A DNA stretch of 64,000 nucleotides from Populus alba. Lineage: Eukaryota > Streptophyta > Magnoliopsida > Malpighiales > Salicaceae. Positions 23,053 through 33,796 of the stretch are shown one piece after another. Location: positions 682,001-746,000 of the forward strand of contig NC_133295.1 in assembly GCF_005239225.2 (NCBI RefSeq). The letters are read 5' to 3'. The notes beneath the pieces are model-generated. The model worked only from the letters and a program-made list of their open reading frames with translations. It made no database searches and had not been told where the DNA came from. Both the position numbers and the translations under genes were made by a program. How positions within the stretch are numbered: position 1 is the stretch's first letter; every line of letters begins with the position of its first letter.

Positions 23053-23060
23053 TATAAATA
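23053..23060 (+). promoter_or_regulatory. TATA box of the RLP gene
   Basis: TATAAATA in the context CGTCTATAAATACTACTAATAATGCC. The paralogous fragment has the same box at 27440-27447 (GTCTATAAATATACTACTAA). Transcription should start near 23080-23090, that is, after the ATG at 23070 and before the ATG at 23138. Confidence 0.65.
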
Positions 23061-23069
23061 CTACTAATA

Positions 23070-26000
23070 ATGCCTTTCTTTCTTCTCATCTTTAAGTCCC
23101 AGTTAATTATACTTTTGAATCCTGTAAGGCCAGCCACATGGGATTTTTCACCACCGTGCCTCTCTCAATATCTCTCTTTCTTTCTGTTTCTCTTCCATTT
23201 CCACCCAACAATTTCATCTCCACTCTCCTCAAATTACTCTTCTTCTTCTTCTCATTTGTGTGCTCATCACCAATCTCTTTCTCTCCTTCAATTCAAACAA
23301 TCCTTCTCCATTCAGAGTTCTCCTTTTTGGTTTGCTATAAACTATAAATATGATCAATATCCCAAGACAGAGTCATGGAAAGAGGGTACAGACTGCTGCT
23401 TGTGGGATGGGGTCACTTGTGACCTGAAAACCGGGCATGTCACTGGACTGGACCTTTCGTGCAGCATGCTTTACGGCGCCCTCCTTCCCAATAATTCTCT
23501 CTTCTCTCTCCATCATCTTCAACAACTCGACCTATCCTTCAATGATTTCAACTCCTCCCATATTTCTTCTCGATTTGGCCAGTTCTCCAATCTAACACAT
23601 CTTAACCTGAGTGGTTCAGATCTTGCAGGCCAAGTCCCGTCAGAAATCTCTCACCTCTCCAAAATGGTTTCTCTTGATCTCTCTTGGAACTACGATCTTG
23701 TGAGTCTAGAAGCAATTTCTTTTGACAAGCTTTCTTTTGACGAGCTTGTTCGAAACCTAACCAAGCTTAGAGAACTCCATCTGAGCTGGGTGAACATGTC
23801 ACTAGTTGTTCCCGATTCCTTGATGAATCTGTCTTCTTCTCTGTCATCGCTCAAACTCGATGACTGTGGATTGCAAGGAAAACTCCCATCCTCAATGGGG
23901 AACTTTAAGCACCTGCAGTACTTGGATCTTGGATGGAACGATTTTACTGAACCAATTTCATTTGACAAGCTTGTTCGAAACCTAACCAAGCTTAGAGAGC
24001 TCGATTTGAGTTGGGTAAACATGTCACTAGTTGCTCCCGATTCCTTGATGAATCTGTCTTCTTCTCTGTCATCGCTCAAACTCTATTCCTGTGGATTGCA
24101 AGGAAAACTCCCATCCTCAATGGGGAAATTTAAGCACCTGCAGTACTTGGATCTTGGATGGAATAATATTACTGATTCAATTCCATATGGTTTTGAGCAA
24201 CTCAGTGAGTTGGTTTCCCTTTATCTCTCTGCAAACTTCTATCTAAGTCTAGAACCAATTTCTTTTGACAAGCTTGTTCAAAACCTAACCAAGCTAAGAT
24301 ATCTCGCTTTGGATTCTGTAAATATGTCTCTGGTTGCACCTAATTCCTTGACGAATCTGTCCTCTTCTTTGTCATCTCTTTCCCTTTGGGGTTGTGGATT
24401 GCAGGGGAAATTCCCGGGTAACATCTTTCTCCTCCCAAACCTTGAATCACTAGATCTGTCATACAACGAAGGCCTCACTAGCTCTCTTCCTTCGTCCAAT
24501 TTTAGTAATGTCCTCTATCTGTTGGATCTTTCTAATACAAGAATTTCAGTTTATTTAGAAAACAACTCAATTAGTAATCTAAAGTCATTAGAATATATGT
24601 CTCTCCGTAATTGTAATATTATAGGGTCAGATCTAGCCCTCCTCAGTAATTTCACACAACTCATCTCTTTAGACCTCTCAGATAATAATTTTAGCGGCCA
24701 GATCCCATCATCACTTGGTAATCTCACACAGCTCATCTTTTTAGATCTTTCAAATAATAATTTTAGCAGTCATATCCCATCATCACTTGGAAACCTTGTA
24801 CAACTTCATTCCTTGTTTCTCTCTTCCAATAAATTGATGGGTCAAGTTCCACATTCTTTAGGTAGACTAGTCAATCTTTCATATTTAAATTTATCAAATA
24901 ATCAACTAGTAGGCCCTATCCATTCTCAATTAAATACCCTTTCAAATCTACAATATCTATTTTTATATGGTAACTTGTTCAATGGAACAATACCATCCTT
25001 TTTGTTTGCTCTTCCTTCTTTACAATATCTTGACCTTCATAACAATAATTTCATAGGTAATATAAGTGAACTCCAACATGTTTCTTTGAGATTCCTTGAT
25101 TTGAGCAATAACCACTTGCGTGGTCCAATCCCAAGTTCGATTTTCAAACAAGAGAGCTTGACAACCCTTATTCTTGCATCCAATAGTAATTTGACAGGTG
25201 AGATTTCTTCTTCTATTTGCAAGCTAAGATTCCTTCAGGTCCTGGACTTGTCCACCAACAGCTTGAGTGGTTTTGTGCCACAATGTTTGGGGAACTTCAG
25301 CAGCATGCTCTCAGTATTGCATCTAGGCATGAACAATCTTCAAGGCAATATCCCTTCAACATTTTCAAAGCATAATAGCTTGGAATATCTCAACCTCAAT
25401 GGAAATGAATTAGAAGGGAAAATACCACCGTCTATCATCAACTGCACAATGTTGCAAGTTATTGATCTTGGTAACAATAAGATTGAGGATACATTTCCCT
25501 ACTTTCTAGAAACGCTTCTAGAGCTCCAAATTCTTGTTCTAAAATCCAATAAACTCCAAGGTTTTGTGAAGGGTCCGACTGCATATAATTCCTTCTCTAA
25601 ATTACGGATTTTTGACATCTCTCACAACAATTTTAGTGGGCCATTGCCAACTAGGTATTTCAATAGTCTTGAAGCAATGATGGCCTCGGATCAGAACATG
25701 ATTTACATGGGTTACACTAGCTATGTCTATTCCATAGAAATGACATGGAAAGGTGTAGAAATTGAGTTTACGAAGATCCAAAGTACTATCAGAGTACTTG
25801 ATTTGTCAAATAACAATTTCACCGGAGAGATTCCAAAAGTGATAGGAAAGCTTAAAGCACTCCAACAGCTCAACCTTTCTCATAATTACCTTGCAGGTCA
25901 TATCCAATCATCACTAGGAAATTTAACCAATTTGGAATCATTAGATCTATCTTCAAATTTGCTTACCGGAAGAATTCCAACGGAGCTGGGGGGTCTAACA

Positions 26001-26393
26001 TTTCTTGCAATCCTAAACCTTTCACATAACCATCTCGAGGGGCCTATACCAAGTGGAAAGCAATTCAACACCTTTGATGCAAGCTCATTTGAAGGAAACA
26101 TTGGTTTATGTGGATCTCAAGTACTAAAAAAATGTTACGGTGATGAGGCACCATCATTACCGCCATCAAGCTTTGATGAAGGAGATGATTTAACATTGTT
26201 TGGAGAAGGATTTGGATGGAAAGCTGTGACAATGGGGTATGGATGCGGGTTTGTGTTTGGAGTTGCAACGGGATACGTTGTGTTAAGAACAAAAAAGCCT
26301 TCGTGGTTTTTTAGGATGGTTGAAGATAAATGGAATCTCCCGAGCAAAAAAACAAAGAAGAATGCTGGCAGATATGGTGCTAGAAAAAACTAA
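23070..26393 (+). CDS. Receptor-like protein with LRR ectodomain (Cf/RLP class), start codon doubtful
   Basis: Cell-surface receptor without kinase, the class that senses pathogens or developmental peptides at the plasma membrane and signals through partner kinases such as SOBIR1 (family knowledge). The 1107-residue frame shows: hydrophobic segment about 32-54; LRRNT with CAHHQSLSLLQFKQSF and the DCCLWDGVTC motif; some 30 LRRs of the LxxLxLSxNxxxGxIPxxLG type; an island region before the last LRRs (MTWKGVEIEFTK); LRRCT with GNIGLCG; acidic stretch DEGDD; transmembrane helix about 1052-1072 with GxxxG; and a short basic tail. No kinase. An intronless gene is usual for the class. The frame can only start at the ATG at 23070, ten bases after the TATA box. 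The usual start (23138, MGF, as in the paralog at 27527) is shifted by one extra base in GGGATTTTTCACC. It may be a pseudogene, or the base may be a sequence error. Confidence 0.9.
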   Translation: MPFFLLIFKSQLIILLNPVRPATWDFSPPCLSQYLSFFLFLFHFHPTISSPLSSNYSSSSSHLCAHHQSLSLLQFKQSFSIQSSPFWFAINYKYDQYPKTESWKEGTDCCLWDGVTCDLKTGHVTGLDLSCSMLYGALLPNNSLFSLHHLQQLDLSFNDFNSSHISSRFGQFSNLTHLNLSGSDLAGQVPSEISHLSKMVSLDLSWNYDLVSLEAISFDKLSFDELVRNLTKLRELHLSWVNMSLVVPDSLMNLSSSLSSLKLDDCGLQGKLPSSMGNFKHLQYLDLGWNDFTEPISFDKLVRNLTKLRELDLSWVNMSLVAPDSLMNLSSSLSSLKLYSCGLQGKLPSSMGKFKHLQYLDLGWNNITDSIPYGFEQLSELVSLYLSANFYLSLEPISFDKLVQNLTKLRYLALDSVNMSLVAPNSLTNLSSSLSSLSLWGCGLQGKFPGNIFLLPNLESLDLSYNEGLTSSLPSSNFSNVLYLLDLSNTRISVYLENNSISNLKSLEYMSLRNCNIIGSDLALLSNFTQLISLDLSDNNFSGQIPSSLGNLTQLIFLDLSNNNFSSHIPSSLGNLVQLHSLFLSSNKLMGQVPHSLGRLVNLSYLNLSNNQLVGPIHSQLNTLSNLQYLFLYGNLFNGTIPSFLFALPSLQYLDLHNNNFIGNISELQHVSLRFLDLSNNHLRGPIPSSIFKQESLTTLILASNSNLTGEISSSICKLRFLQVLDLSTNSLSGFVPQCLGNFSSMLSVLHLGMNNLQGNIPSTFSKHNSLEYLNLNGNELEGKIPPSIINCTMLQVIDLGNNKIEDTFPYFLETLLELQILVLKSNKLQGFVKGPTAYNSFSKLRIFDISHNNFSGPLPTRYFNSLEAMMASDQNMIYMGYTSYVYSIEMTWKGVEIEFTKIQSTIRVLDLSNNNFTGEIPKVIGKLKALQQLNLSHNYLAGHIQSSLGNLTNLESLDLSSNLLTGRIPTELGGLTFLAILNLSHNHLEGPIPSGKQFNTFDASSFEGNIGLCGSQVLKKCYGDEAPSLPPSSFDEGDDLTLFGEGFGWKAVTMGYGCGFVFGVATGYVVLRTKKPSWFFRMVEDKWNLPSKKTKKNAGRYGARKN
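23731..24180 (+). repeat. 225-bp internal duplication within RLP LRRs
   Basis: Sequence from CGAAACCTAACCAAGCTTAG at 23751 repeats at 23976, exactly 75 codons on, with few differences up to about 24165. A more diverged third copy begins near 24279. Whole-codon length keeps the frame. This is the usual way LRR number changes in RLP genes. Confidence 0.85.
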
Positions 26394-27430
26394 ATAATGC
26401 AATTGATATTTTCAAGTAAGTTTTGCAAGCATTTGAGTTTTCAAATTTTATGTTCATAATTTATGTTAGGCTATGTTTTCTGTACTATTTCATTTGATCA
26501 GTCTTACCTGTCTAATTTTGCAGTACAATCAAGATATCAAGTGGATCAACAATTGGGTGGCAAATTCATAGTATTGGATTTTTTTTTTTTTTTTTTTTTT
26601 TGTAGTTTACATAATTCAAGGTTAAATGTACATTACTTCTATGAAAAAAAATTCATGCATGTAACAAGTTTGTGTTAACTATAAAATCATTATGTTTTGG
26701 ATCCTTTTTTTATGTCTCCGTTTCCTTATTCGTGATCACTTAAATCAATCTCTGTTTCTGAGTATTTTGAAAGTAGAGTTATGAACAGATTGAAGCAACT
26801 CTTGTAGATTTAAAAGAACACTTGACTGACAGATTCTGCTATCACAACAGTAGCAATATTTGCAAGTAAAACATAGTAATTCTGGTAACTTGTAAGACAT
26901 GAATAACTATTAAAAAGTGTGATAAAACCATCTCAACAAGTACAAACAATGTTCTAAAGCAATTTGGACCCACTCCAAATACTTTTGACTAGGGTGTTCG
27001 TATAATTAGAAATTTTAGTTTCCAAGAAACGAAAAGCTTCAATATCATTGGAACTAACATACTTTTGCGCAGCCCCCCTTCTACGGAGACTGCCTAAATC
27101 TCTATAATTCTATGGTAGCATCTGCTTAAGATTAGAACAAAACTCATAAACTGGGTACCAGAGCAAACCTTAATTATAGCAATCTTCGCATAAACCTCAT
27201 TGCTAAATACAATTTGGAAAAACATATCTGAACATTCAAATTAAGCTGTCACGATTTTTAAACTGTTATACATTACCGAGCGCACACAAAGAGTACTTTT
27301 GGGTCACGAGAAACGATATATAAGTGCAAAGTCTTTAGTGCCCCCATTGCTTTGCGCACGTAGTGCTCACTCTTGTACTTGAGATTTGGTCGGTCAATGA
27401 CTTCGATTTCGTCAGTATACAATCTAAGAT
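26394..27430. other. Intergenic DNA after the RLP gene
   Basis: No gene recognised. A poly-T run at about 26579-26600. From 27175 on, the sequence (GCAATCTTCGCATAAACC, AATTTGGAAAAACATATCTG) is a further copy of the RLP upstream region also seen at 21440-21510. Confidence 0.5.
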
Positions 27431-27526
27431 TGCTTTGTCTATAAATATACTACTAAATAGACAAACAATGCCTTTCTTTATTCCTCATCTCTCCCAAATA
27501 TACTACTAAATCCTGTAAGGCCAAAC

Positions 27527-27778
27527 ATGGGGTTTTCACCACCGTCCCTCTCTTTCATTCTGTTTCTCTTCCATTTCCTTTCAACAATTTCTTCATCTCA
27601 TTTTTGTGCTCATGACCAAAGTCTTTCTTTGCTCCAATTCAAAGAATCCTTTTCCATTGATAGCTCTGCTTCATGGAATTGTCAGCATCCCAAGACACAG
27701 TCGTGGAATGAGGGTACAGATTGCTGCTTGTGGGATGGGGTGACCTGTGGAATGAAAACCGGTCATGTAACAGTTTAA
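27527..27778 (+). pseudogene. 5' fragment of a second RLP gene
   Basis: Encodes a signal peptide (MGFSPPSLSFILFLFHFL), the LRRNT with CAHDQSLSLLQFKESF and DCCLWDGVTC, and stops at GHVTV where the complete gene reads GHVTGLDLS. After 27778 no LRR sequence follows. A TATA box lies at 27440-27447. It is a truncated duplicate of 23070-26393. Its start shows where translation of the complete gene ought to begin. Confidence 0.88.
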
Positions 27779-28386
27779 CCTTGCTTGGTTTCAGGTGCAG
27801 AAAAGAATGTAATGAGGGATGGTTTCAACACAAAGATGTAGTTGCAAAATACAGTAATGACCGCTTTCACAATTGCAGGATATACACAAAGATGTATGCC
27901 ATTCAGTTACTTCTGTTATATCCCTGATGCAGGATATATAAAAATACCACACAGCAACAAAAATACCAATATTTTGATCATTTCACAAGCTCATTCATCG
28001 GAGTAAGATCCATTAGATAAGCAAGCTACAGTGCCCAGTTTATTAAAGCTAATAAAGCATTCAAAATAATGTTGCTGCTAATAAAGATCTTCAAAAAGGA
28101 CAAGTTAGGAATGTTCAATTTTAGTTAAGAATGTTCACAAAGTACTACCTTGCTTCCATTATCAAAGTGAAACTAAATTTCACCCAACATAGTCGGTGGG
28201 TTTTTTTTTTTTTTTTTTTTTTTTTTTCTGATAGTAATCGAGAATATTATAAATAATATGCCCCCATTAAGGAGATGAGGGCTGATAAGGAAGATTACAA
28301 GGCAATAATTTTAAAGCATCATTGTTTTGCTAAATGCAAGACAAAGCTCAAGCACATGAGGCAATTCAAATGCGATCTATACTCAC
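27779..28386. other. Intergenic DNA with poly-T run
   Basis: No LRR sequence and no gene found. A T run of about 27 bases lies at 28201-28227. The downstream exons expected for the ATPase pseudogene on the minus strand are not seen here. Confidence 0.5.
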
Positions 28387-28640
28387 CGAGCTTTTGTGCA
28401 TCGCCGAACCACTTGCTCATCAGATTAGAGATCCTCATATTTATAAAAACAGCTCCAAACTCTCTGATAATAGCTTTTGCAAGCATGGTCTTCCTGGTGC
28501 CTGGAGGTCCATATAACAATACCCCCCTTTGTGGACCAAGAAGTTTCTCATGTGAGAAGAGCTCAGGTTTCCGCAGAGGAAGAATCACCAGTTCATACAA
28601 AGCTTGCTTGACAGATTCCAATCGTCCAATTGAAAAATAA
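28387..28640 (-). pseudogene. MSP1/ATAD1-like AAA-ATPase, central exon
   Basis: Minus-strand exon similar to the plant homologue of the outer mitochondrial membrane ATPase MSP1/ATAD1, which pulls misplaced tail-anchored proteins from the membrane. Visible: SIGRLESVKQALYELVILPL, then ELFSHEKLLGPQRGVLLYG, the Walker A motif as GPPGTRKT instead of GPPGTGKT, and VFINMRISNLMSKWFGDAQKL followed by a GTGAGT donor at 28386-28381. The changed Walker A glycine, the missing exons with Walker B (no IIFIDE anywhere in the window) and the missing exon after TNPYE show a dead partial copy. Its first exon is at 44123-44299, with two nested retroelements in the intron between. Confidence 0.85.
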
Positions 28641-29189
28641 AAATATACAATTACAGCATATTGATAAACCATTAAACCGGCCACAAATTTTAAAGCCTCA
28701 ATTCCAATCAATTATATTTTCAACATGAGAACATGACCATATTGGATAGTGTTTAGAGGATAGGCATGATTGTTACGAAGCAGTTTAAATCTTCCACAAA
28801 GCAATTGCCATCAGAAGGCTTCATAATTGAAAATTTGGTTTTCCATCCAAATTTCATTAGGCATAGAAAGAACTAATACCTATGTTTCCCAGTTATAGCA
28901 ATCATATTGGTTCAACGCCAAGTCTTCAAATTTAATTTCTTCCAACTATGAACCTGTCAAGTCAGTCACGCAGGAGGCTATTACTGAACATAGCAGCCAT
29001 CGGCGTTCACATAGTATCATTTTCAAAAAAGGTGGACTCATATAAATGTAACTAATAATCATGTGCCATTAGTTTATGATATAGAAGAGACTCAAATATA
29101 CTCCATTTGATGGATATTTTCATGTATTCAGTTGACGTTAGAAACTTTGAGTATTTGTTGCATGGTAGCAGCCAACATAGTATAGACAG

Positions 29190-30164
29190 CCTAGAAAACA
29201 AATGGCACGTTTGGAGACACCAGGAAATATTATAACGGTTTATGATTGTATAAACAATGACAACAGTACTATAGCACCAACCCAAGGTCAACACAATAGT
29301 ACAAAAGTTCCAATATATCAGAAACGAACTTGGTCTCCAGTTTCCACCAACCAAAAATAACTCCATCCAACAAAACTTGAAATTTAATCATATCCCATTC
29401 AGCATGAGCAATCACTCCCCAACATCCCCAAAACTGTTGGAAGCAACTATCTTCACCAAAACACCCTAATTCTCCAATCACTGTTCCCTACAATAACCCA
29501 CCAAACCACACACATCCCTTATTGAAGTCTTACCCTTATGGTCCTCATCCTATTATCACACAAAATTCAAAATTCTAGCAAATAAATGAGTCAGAGGCCT
29601 ACACTCCAGCGCTCCAGTACAAAAGCTCAATATACAACTCAATCAGAATTGAACTTAGTTTCTACTAACACAAAACAACTTCAAGCATCCCAGCAGAACT
29701 GGAAACTTAAACACACCCTATTCAGCACAAGGAGTCACTCCCCGCCGTTCCAAAAACTGATTAAATTACCTATCTTCACTAAAACACCCAAATCCCCTAA
29801 TCCCTATTCCCTACAATAACCCACTAAACCACCAAGATCCCTCATCGCAATCTTAATCTCATGGCTCCCATCTCCATTGTCACACAAGAATTTGAACTTT
29901 TCATCAACCCAGAGGCCTAAGCTCCAACCCATCAGTTCAAAAGTTCAACAAATAACTCAATCTGAAATGAACTTAGTTTCAACACCAAAAAGCAACTTCA
30001 TTCATCACAGCAAAACTGGAAACTTAATCCCATCCCATTTGGCACAAGCATTCACTCCCTCATATCCCAAACAACAGTTAAAGCACCTATCTACATCAAA
30101 ACACCCAGACCCCCCCAATCCCTATTCCCTACAATAAACCACCCACATCCCTTATTGCAATATC
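29190..30164 (-). repeat. About 310-bp tandem repeat, three copies, in pseudogene intron
   Basis: The landmark CATCCCTTATTG (or GATCCCTCATCG) comes at 29513, 29836 and 30146, and each unit has CTATTCCCTACAATAACCCA, a GAACTTAGTTTC-like part and CTGGAAACTTAA. The third landmark is cut by the copia element and resumes at 43766. Units are about 70-80 percent alike by eye. I see no coding function. Confidence 0.75.
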
Positions 30165-30400
30165 TGATAAAATGTTGAAATATTCCAGCTTGTTCCTAAG
30201 TCTTAGGATTGTTTTTAGTCATGTTGAATAATTCCTCCTCTGTTTGAGGGACACGTAATTTGCTTTGTTTGACCACGTTTGGTTTCCTGTAAAATCGTGG
30301 GTTTTGTTATTCATTCTTTATCATGGTGTAAGGCTATTAATAGCCAAGGCTACAGCTTAATAAAGACATCTTCTTTGTCAGTCTCTTACTATCTGCAACA
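30165..30400 (+). repeat. copia 5' LTR (236 bp)
   Basis: Starts TGATAAAATG and ends TCTGCAACA; direct repeat of 43530-43765. Confidence 0.96.
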
Positions 30401-30402
30401 TA

Positions 30403-30414
30403 TGGTATCAGAGC
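30403..30414 (+). other. copia primer binding site (initiator tRNA-Met)
   Basis: TGGTATCAGAGC, the standard plant copia primer site complementary to initiator tRNA-Met, two bases after the LTR. Confidence 0.95.
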
Positions 30415-30631
30415 ACACGTGAGGGGCTAGAGAAGAAGACTAAACACTGAGAGGAGTGAAAACTAAGAGAGTGAGGAAACACGCAATCAGTTAAGGAAAA
30501 TAGAGAGGAGAGAAACACTGTAAGGAGAGGAGAGAAACACTGTGAGGATCGAGTGAAACACATAGAGTAGGAACACTGTGAGGAACCCATCATTCCCAGA
30601 TTTTTTTTTTCAGCAAGAAGAAACAATAATT

Positions 30632-31867
30632 ATGGCATCCGAGAATAGCTTTGTGCAACCTGCTATTCCACGATTTGATGGTCATTACGACCATTGGAGT
30701 ATGCTCATGGAGAATTTTCTCCGCTCCAAAGAATATTGGAGCTTGATAGAAACGGGAATTACTGTTGCAGCAGAAGACAAAGACCTACGGGAGAAGACCA
30801 TTGATGAGCTCACATTGAAGGACCTCAAAGCAAAAAACTACCTCTTCCAGGCTATTGATCGATCAATACTGGAGACTATTTTGAAGAAGGATACTGCAAA
30901 GGACATATGGGATTCTTTGAAGAGAAAGTATCAAGGCACATCTCGGGTGAAAAGAGCTCAATTGCAGGCACTTCGCAAAGAATTTGAAGTGCTGCACATG
31001 AAGATTGGAGAATCAGTGGATGATTATTTCTCCCGAACTCTCATTATAGCCAACAAAATGAGAATTCATGGGGGAAAAATGGAAGATGTAATTATCATTG
31101 AAAAAATTCTATGATCTATGACTCCTAAGTATGATTATGTAGTATGCTCCATTGAGGAGTCTAATGATCTAGATGCTTTGTCAATTGATGAACTTCAAAG
31201 CTCTCTTCTGGTGCACGAACAGAGGATCAGTTGAAGCATTGTGGAGGAACAAGCCCTGCAAGTGAGTCACGGGCTACATCAAGGAGGAAGAAATGGTGGA
31301 CGAAACAGTTACCGTGGGAGAGGAAGAGGCAGAGGATGATTTGAAGGAGGAAGAATTGAAGGCAGATTTGACAAATCTGCCATAGAATGCTACCACTGTC
31401 ATGACCTTGGTCATTTTCAGTGGGAGTGTCCTAAGAGAACTCACGATCACATGGCTAAATATGCAGAAACAAAGGAAGAGATGCTATTGATGGCACTTGT
31501 AGATCATGAAGAGATCAACACTGAGCACACTTGGTATCTTGACAATGGGTGTAGCAATCATATATGTGGAGACAAAACATTGTTTTCTGAGCTAGACAAT
31601 AGCTTCACAGAATCAGTAAAACTGGGAAACAACTCCAAGCTTGGAGTACAGGGCAAGGGAAGGATTCGGTTTGAGGTAAGAGGCATTGTTTTTGTGATTC
31701 CAGAAGTCTTTTATGTGCCAGATTTAAAGAACAATTTTCTGAGTCTTGGTCAATTGCAAGAAAAGGGCATGACAGTGTTGATTAAGCATGTCAAATGTAA
31801 AATCTTTCATGCTTCCAAAGGCTTAATCATCGAAAGCAAGATAACACAAAACATGATGTTTTGTGTC
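30632..31867 (+). pseudogene. copia gag-protease part of the polyprotein (left of E2)
   Basis: Gag starts at MASENSFVQPAIPRFDGHYD (ATG 30632; the in-frame ATG at 30578 is in the leader). UBN2-like gag with KNYLFQAIDRSIL and IWDSLKRKYQG, a zinc knuckle CYHCHDLGHFQWEC (CX2CX4HX4C) near 31388-31430, then a protease with WYLDNGCSNHICG where D-S-G is usual, so the active-site serine is changed to asparagine. In-frame TGA stops stand at 31112-31114, 31232-31234 and 31337-31339. All three fall where related elements have arginine, as CGA to TGA changes would give. The frame runs to 31867, the exact edge of the E2 insertion. Confidence 0.93.
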
Positions 31868-33494
31868 TGTCGCACGTGTGCGGCGGCGCGGCGATCGTCC
31901 ACCCCAACCCTTCGTGAGGGTGTGGTATGTTGTCTATTTGGCATGGAAAATATGGTGAGACAAGGAGTTCTTTGTCTCTAAGCTAAAAATGGACTGGGAG
32001 TCGCCACCTAGTATTCTGGTTACTAGGAACCCTAACTGGTCTCAGAGATGGGGTACGGAGACTGGTTGCGTAAAGGGAAGGTATTAGCACCCCAACTACG
32101 CCCTACCTAAGGTAAGCTGCATTGTTTTGTCTGATAAAATCTAAGATCGTGTTGTGGTTTCTTATTGTTTGGAATATGCATTACATGTAATGTCATACCC
32201 CAGGTTCTATTGTCCAAAAAAACAAAAAAAGAATTAAATATCCAGAATATGCATTACGTGTAATGTCATACCCCGAATACTAAGAGACAAACAAAATAAA
32301 ATTTTTGTTGTTTTTGAAATTTTGGCCAATATTCTCTTGACTTTAATAAACTGGTTATTAAAGCCAAAATATATGCTAAAACATGGTTTTTTTTGGTGTA
32401 TGAAAAATACAATATGATTTTTTAGCTTTGAGACACTTGGCCGTATGCACAAAAACATTTTTTTTCTTTTTCCAATTTTTTTGTATTTTTGGAAGTTTTT
32501 TTTTTTGACAAAAACCGGGTATTTTAATATCAGATTTTTGTATTTTTAATAACATAAAATACCACCCAATATTAATCAAAATGACATAAAAATTACACGG
32601 AAAAATTATAAAATGCTGAAAAAAAATGTTTTTATTTTTTTTTTTTTTTTTTTGAAATGGGTCGGGTCAGGCCCAAATACATGGGTTGGGCCGAACCTGG
32701 CCCAAATGCATGGGCTGGTTACTGTGCACATAGTAACCGGGTTACTGTGTGCACAGTAACCAGAGAATTAATTAGCATGTATAGTAACCGATTAGCTAGT
32801 TACTGTGCACAGCACAGTAACTAGCTAATTAATCTTCATCTGCTGCAGAACGTAAACGTTCTGCATGCAGATGAAGCCGAAGCCGAAGCAAAAAAAATGA
32901 CAGTGGAGAAAGTTACCTGGAACGGTGTTGATGCTGGCAGCAGCTGATGCGGCAGGGGTGGCGGTGGCAGTGCTGGTGGTTCGCGGTGGCCGGCGGTTTT
33001 CCTTCTCTCTCTCTCCTCTGTTTTTTCTGTTTTCTTCTCTGCTTCTTCCTTTCTCTTCTCTGCCTTCTCTCCTCTCTTCTCTCGGTCTTCCCCCTCTCTT
33101 CTCCCTTATGTTCCCTCTTCTGTTCCCTCTCTCTCCGTCTTCTCCTCTTTTCCCTCTCTCGGGTCTCCTCTCCTCTATTTATAGAGCCCGTGAGCATGTT
33201 TTTTTCATTGTGGAGCCAAGGAACGGGTCATGCGGCGGCTGGTCGGGCGCGGCTGTCCAGGCGTGCCTACCTCAGTTTCGGCGGTGCGGTAGGTGGTTGG
33301 CCAATGTCTTCGGTCGGTGGGCTTGAGGGACCGGCGTCATTAAATATGCATTCTTTTTCCTTCTTTGCTGCTGTGTGTTCGGCGGGGAAGAAAGGGGAAC
33401 AGTGCCGTTCAAAACGGCACTGTTTTGAGCTTTCTTTGATTTTTTTTTTTGTATTTATTATTTTTTTATGGGGACCCAAAAATGGGTTACAACA
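31868..33494 (-). repeat. E2 3' LTR (1627 bp)
   Basis: Near-identical to 38783-40463 but about 54 bases shorter because that copy has extra duplicated segments (near 39700-39740 and 40255-40300). On the minus strand it starts TGTTGTAACCC and ends GTGCGACA. It has a TATA box at 33176-33183 and a palindrome cluster (GTTACTGTGTGCACAGTAAC) at about 32720-32835. The arginine-rich minus-strand frame at 32913-33197 is low-complexity GA-rich DNA, not a gene. Confidence 0.95.
33176..33183 (-). promoter_or_regulatory. TATA box in E2 3' LTR
   Basis: TATAAATA on the minus strand; same site in the other LTR at 40120-40127. Confidence 0.5.
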
Positions 33495-33545
33495 GTTGCC
33501 CCCCTCTTTACAATGCTTACGGAGCAAAGATTTGTGCATAGTAAG
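33495..33545 (-). other. E2 polypurine tract and conserved stem-loop
   Basis: Minus strand reads TAAAGAGGGGGGCAAC next to the 3' LTR (33495-33510). Before it lies a stem CTTAC/GTAAG (33541-33545 with 33516-33520) with inner GCA/TGC pairing, as in E1 and E3. Confidence 0.85.
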
Positions 33546-33707
33546 TGTTGTAAAGAAAAAATAACATTGGTCTTCCGAAACTGGTCGTCTCAAAATTTGA
33601 TTGACCTAAAACTTCAACCGGACCCAAAGTCCTGTGTATGGTTGGGCTAAACTGAGATTCCTTTCACCAATCCCCTTTAACCCGAAAAAAAAGGAAACAA
33701 TGTGAAG

Positions 33708-33790
33708 TGTGGTCTCATTGTAATGGGTGACCTACCCAGATATAAAACATGGAGAATTGGTCGCATTGTAATGGGTGACCTACCTAGAAA
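33708..33790 (-). repeat. E2 class II hairpin units, two copies
   Basis: On the minus strand: TAGGTCACCCATTACAATG followed by GAGACC or GCGACC, twice. The same unit as in E1 6975-7306 and E3 58177-58712. Confidence 0.85.
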
Positions 33791-33796
33791 AATGTT

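Noticed and set aside
23138..23347. Separate small gene at the start of the RLP
   Set aside because: It is the shifted signal-peptide region of the RLP read from the usual start codon, not an independent gene.
32913..33197. Arginine-rich frame in the E2 LTR (also 39857-40141)
   Set aside because: It is the by-product of a GA-rich stretch just downstream of the TATA box; no domain or sensible composition.
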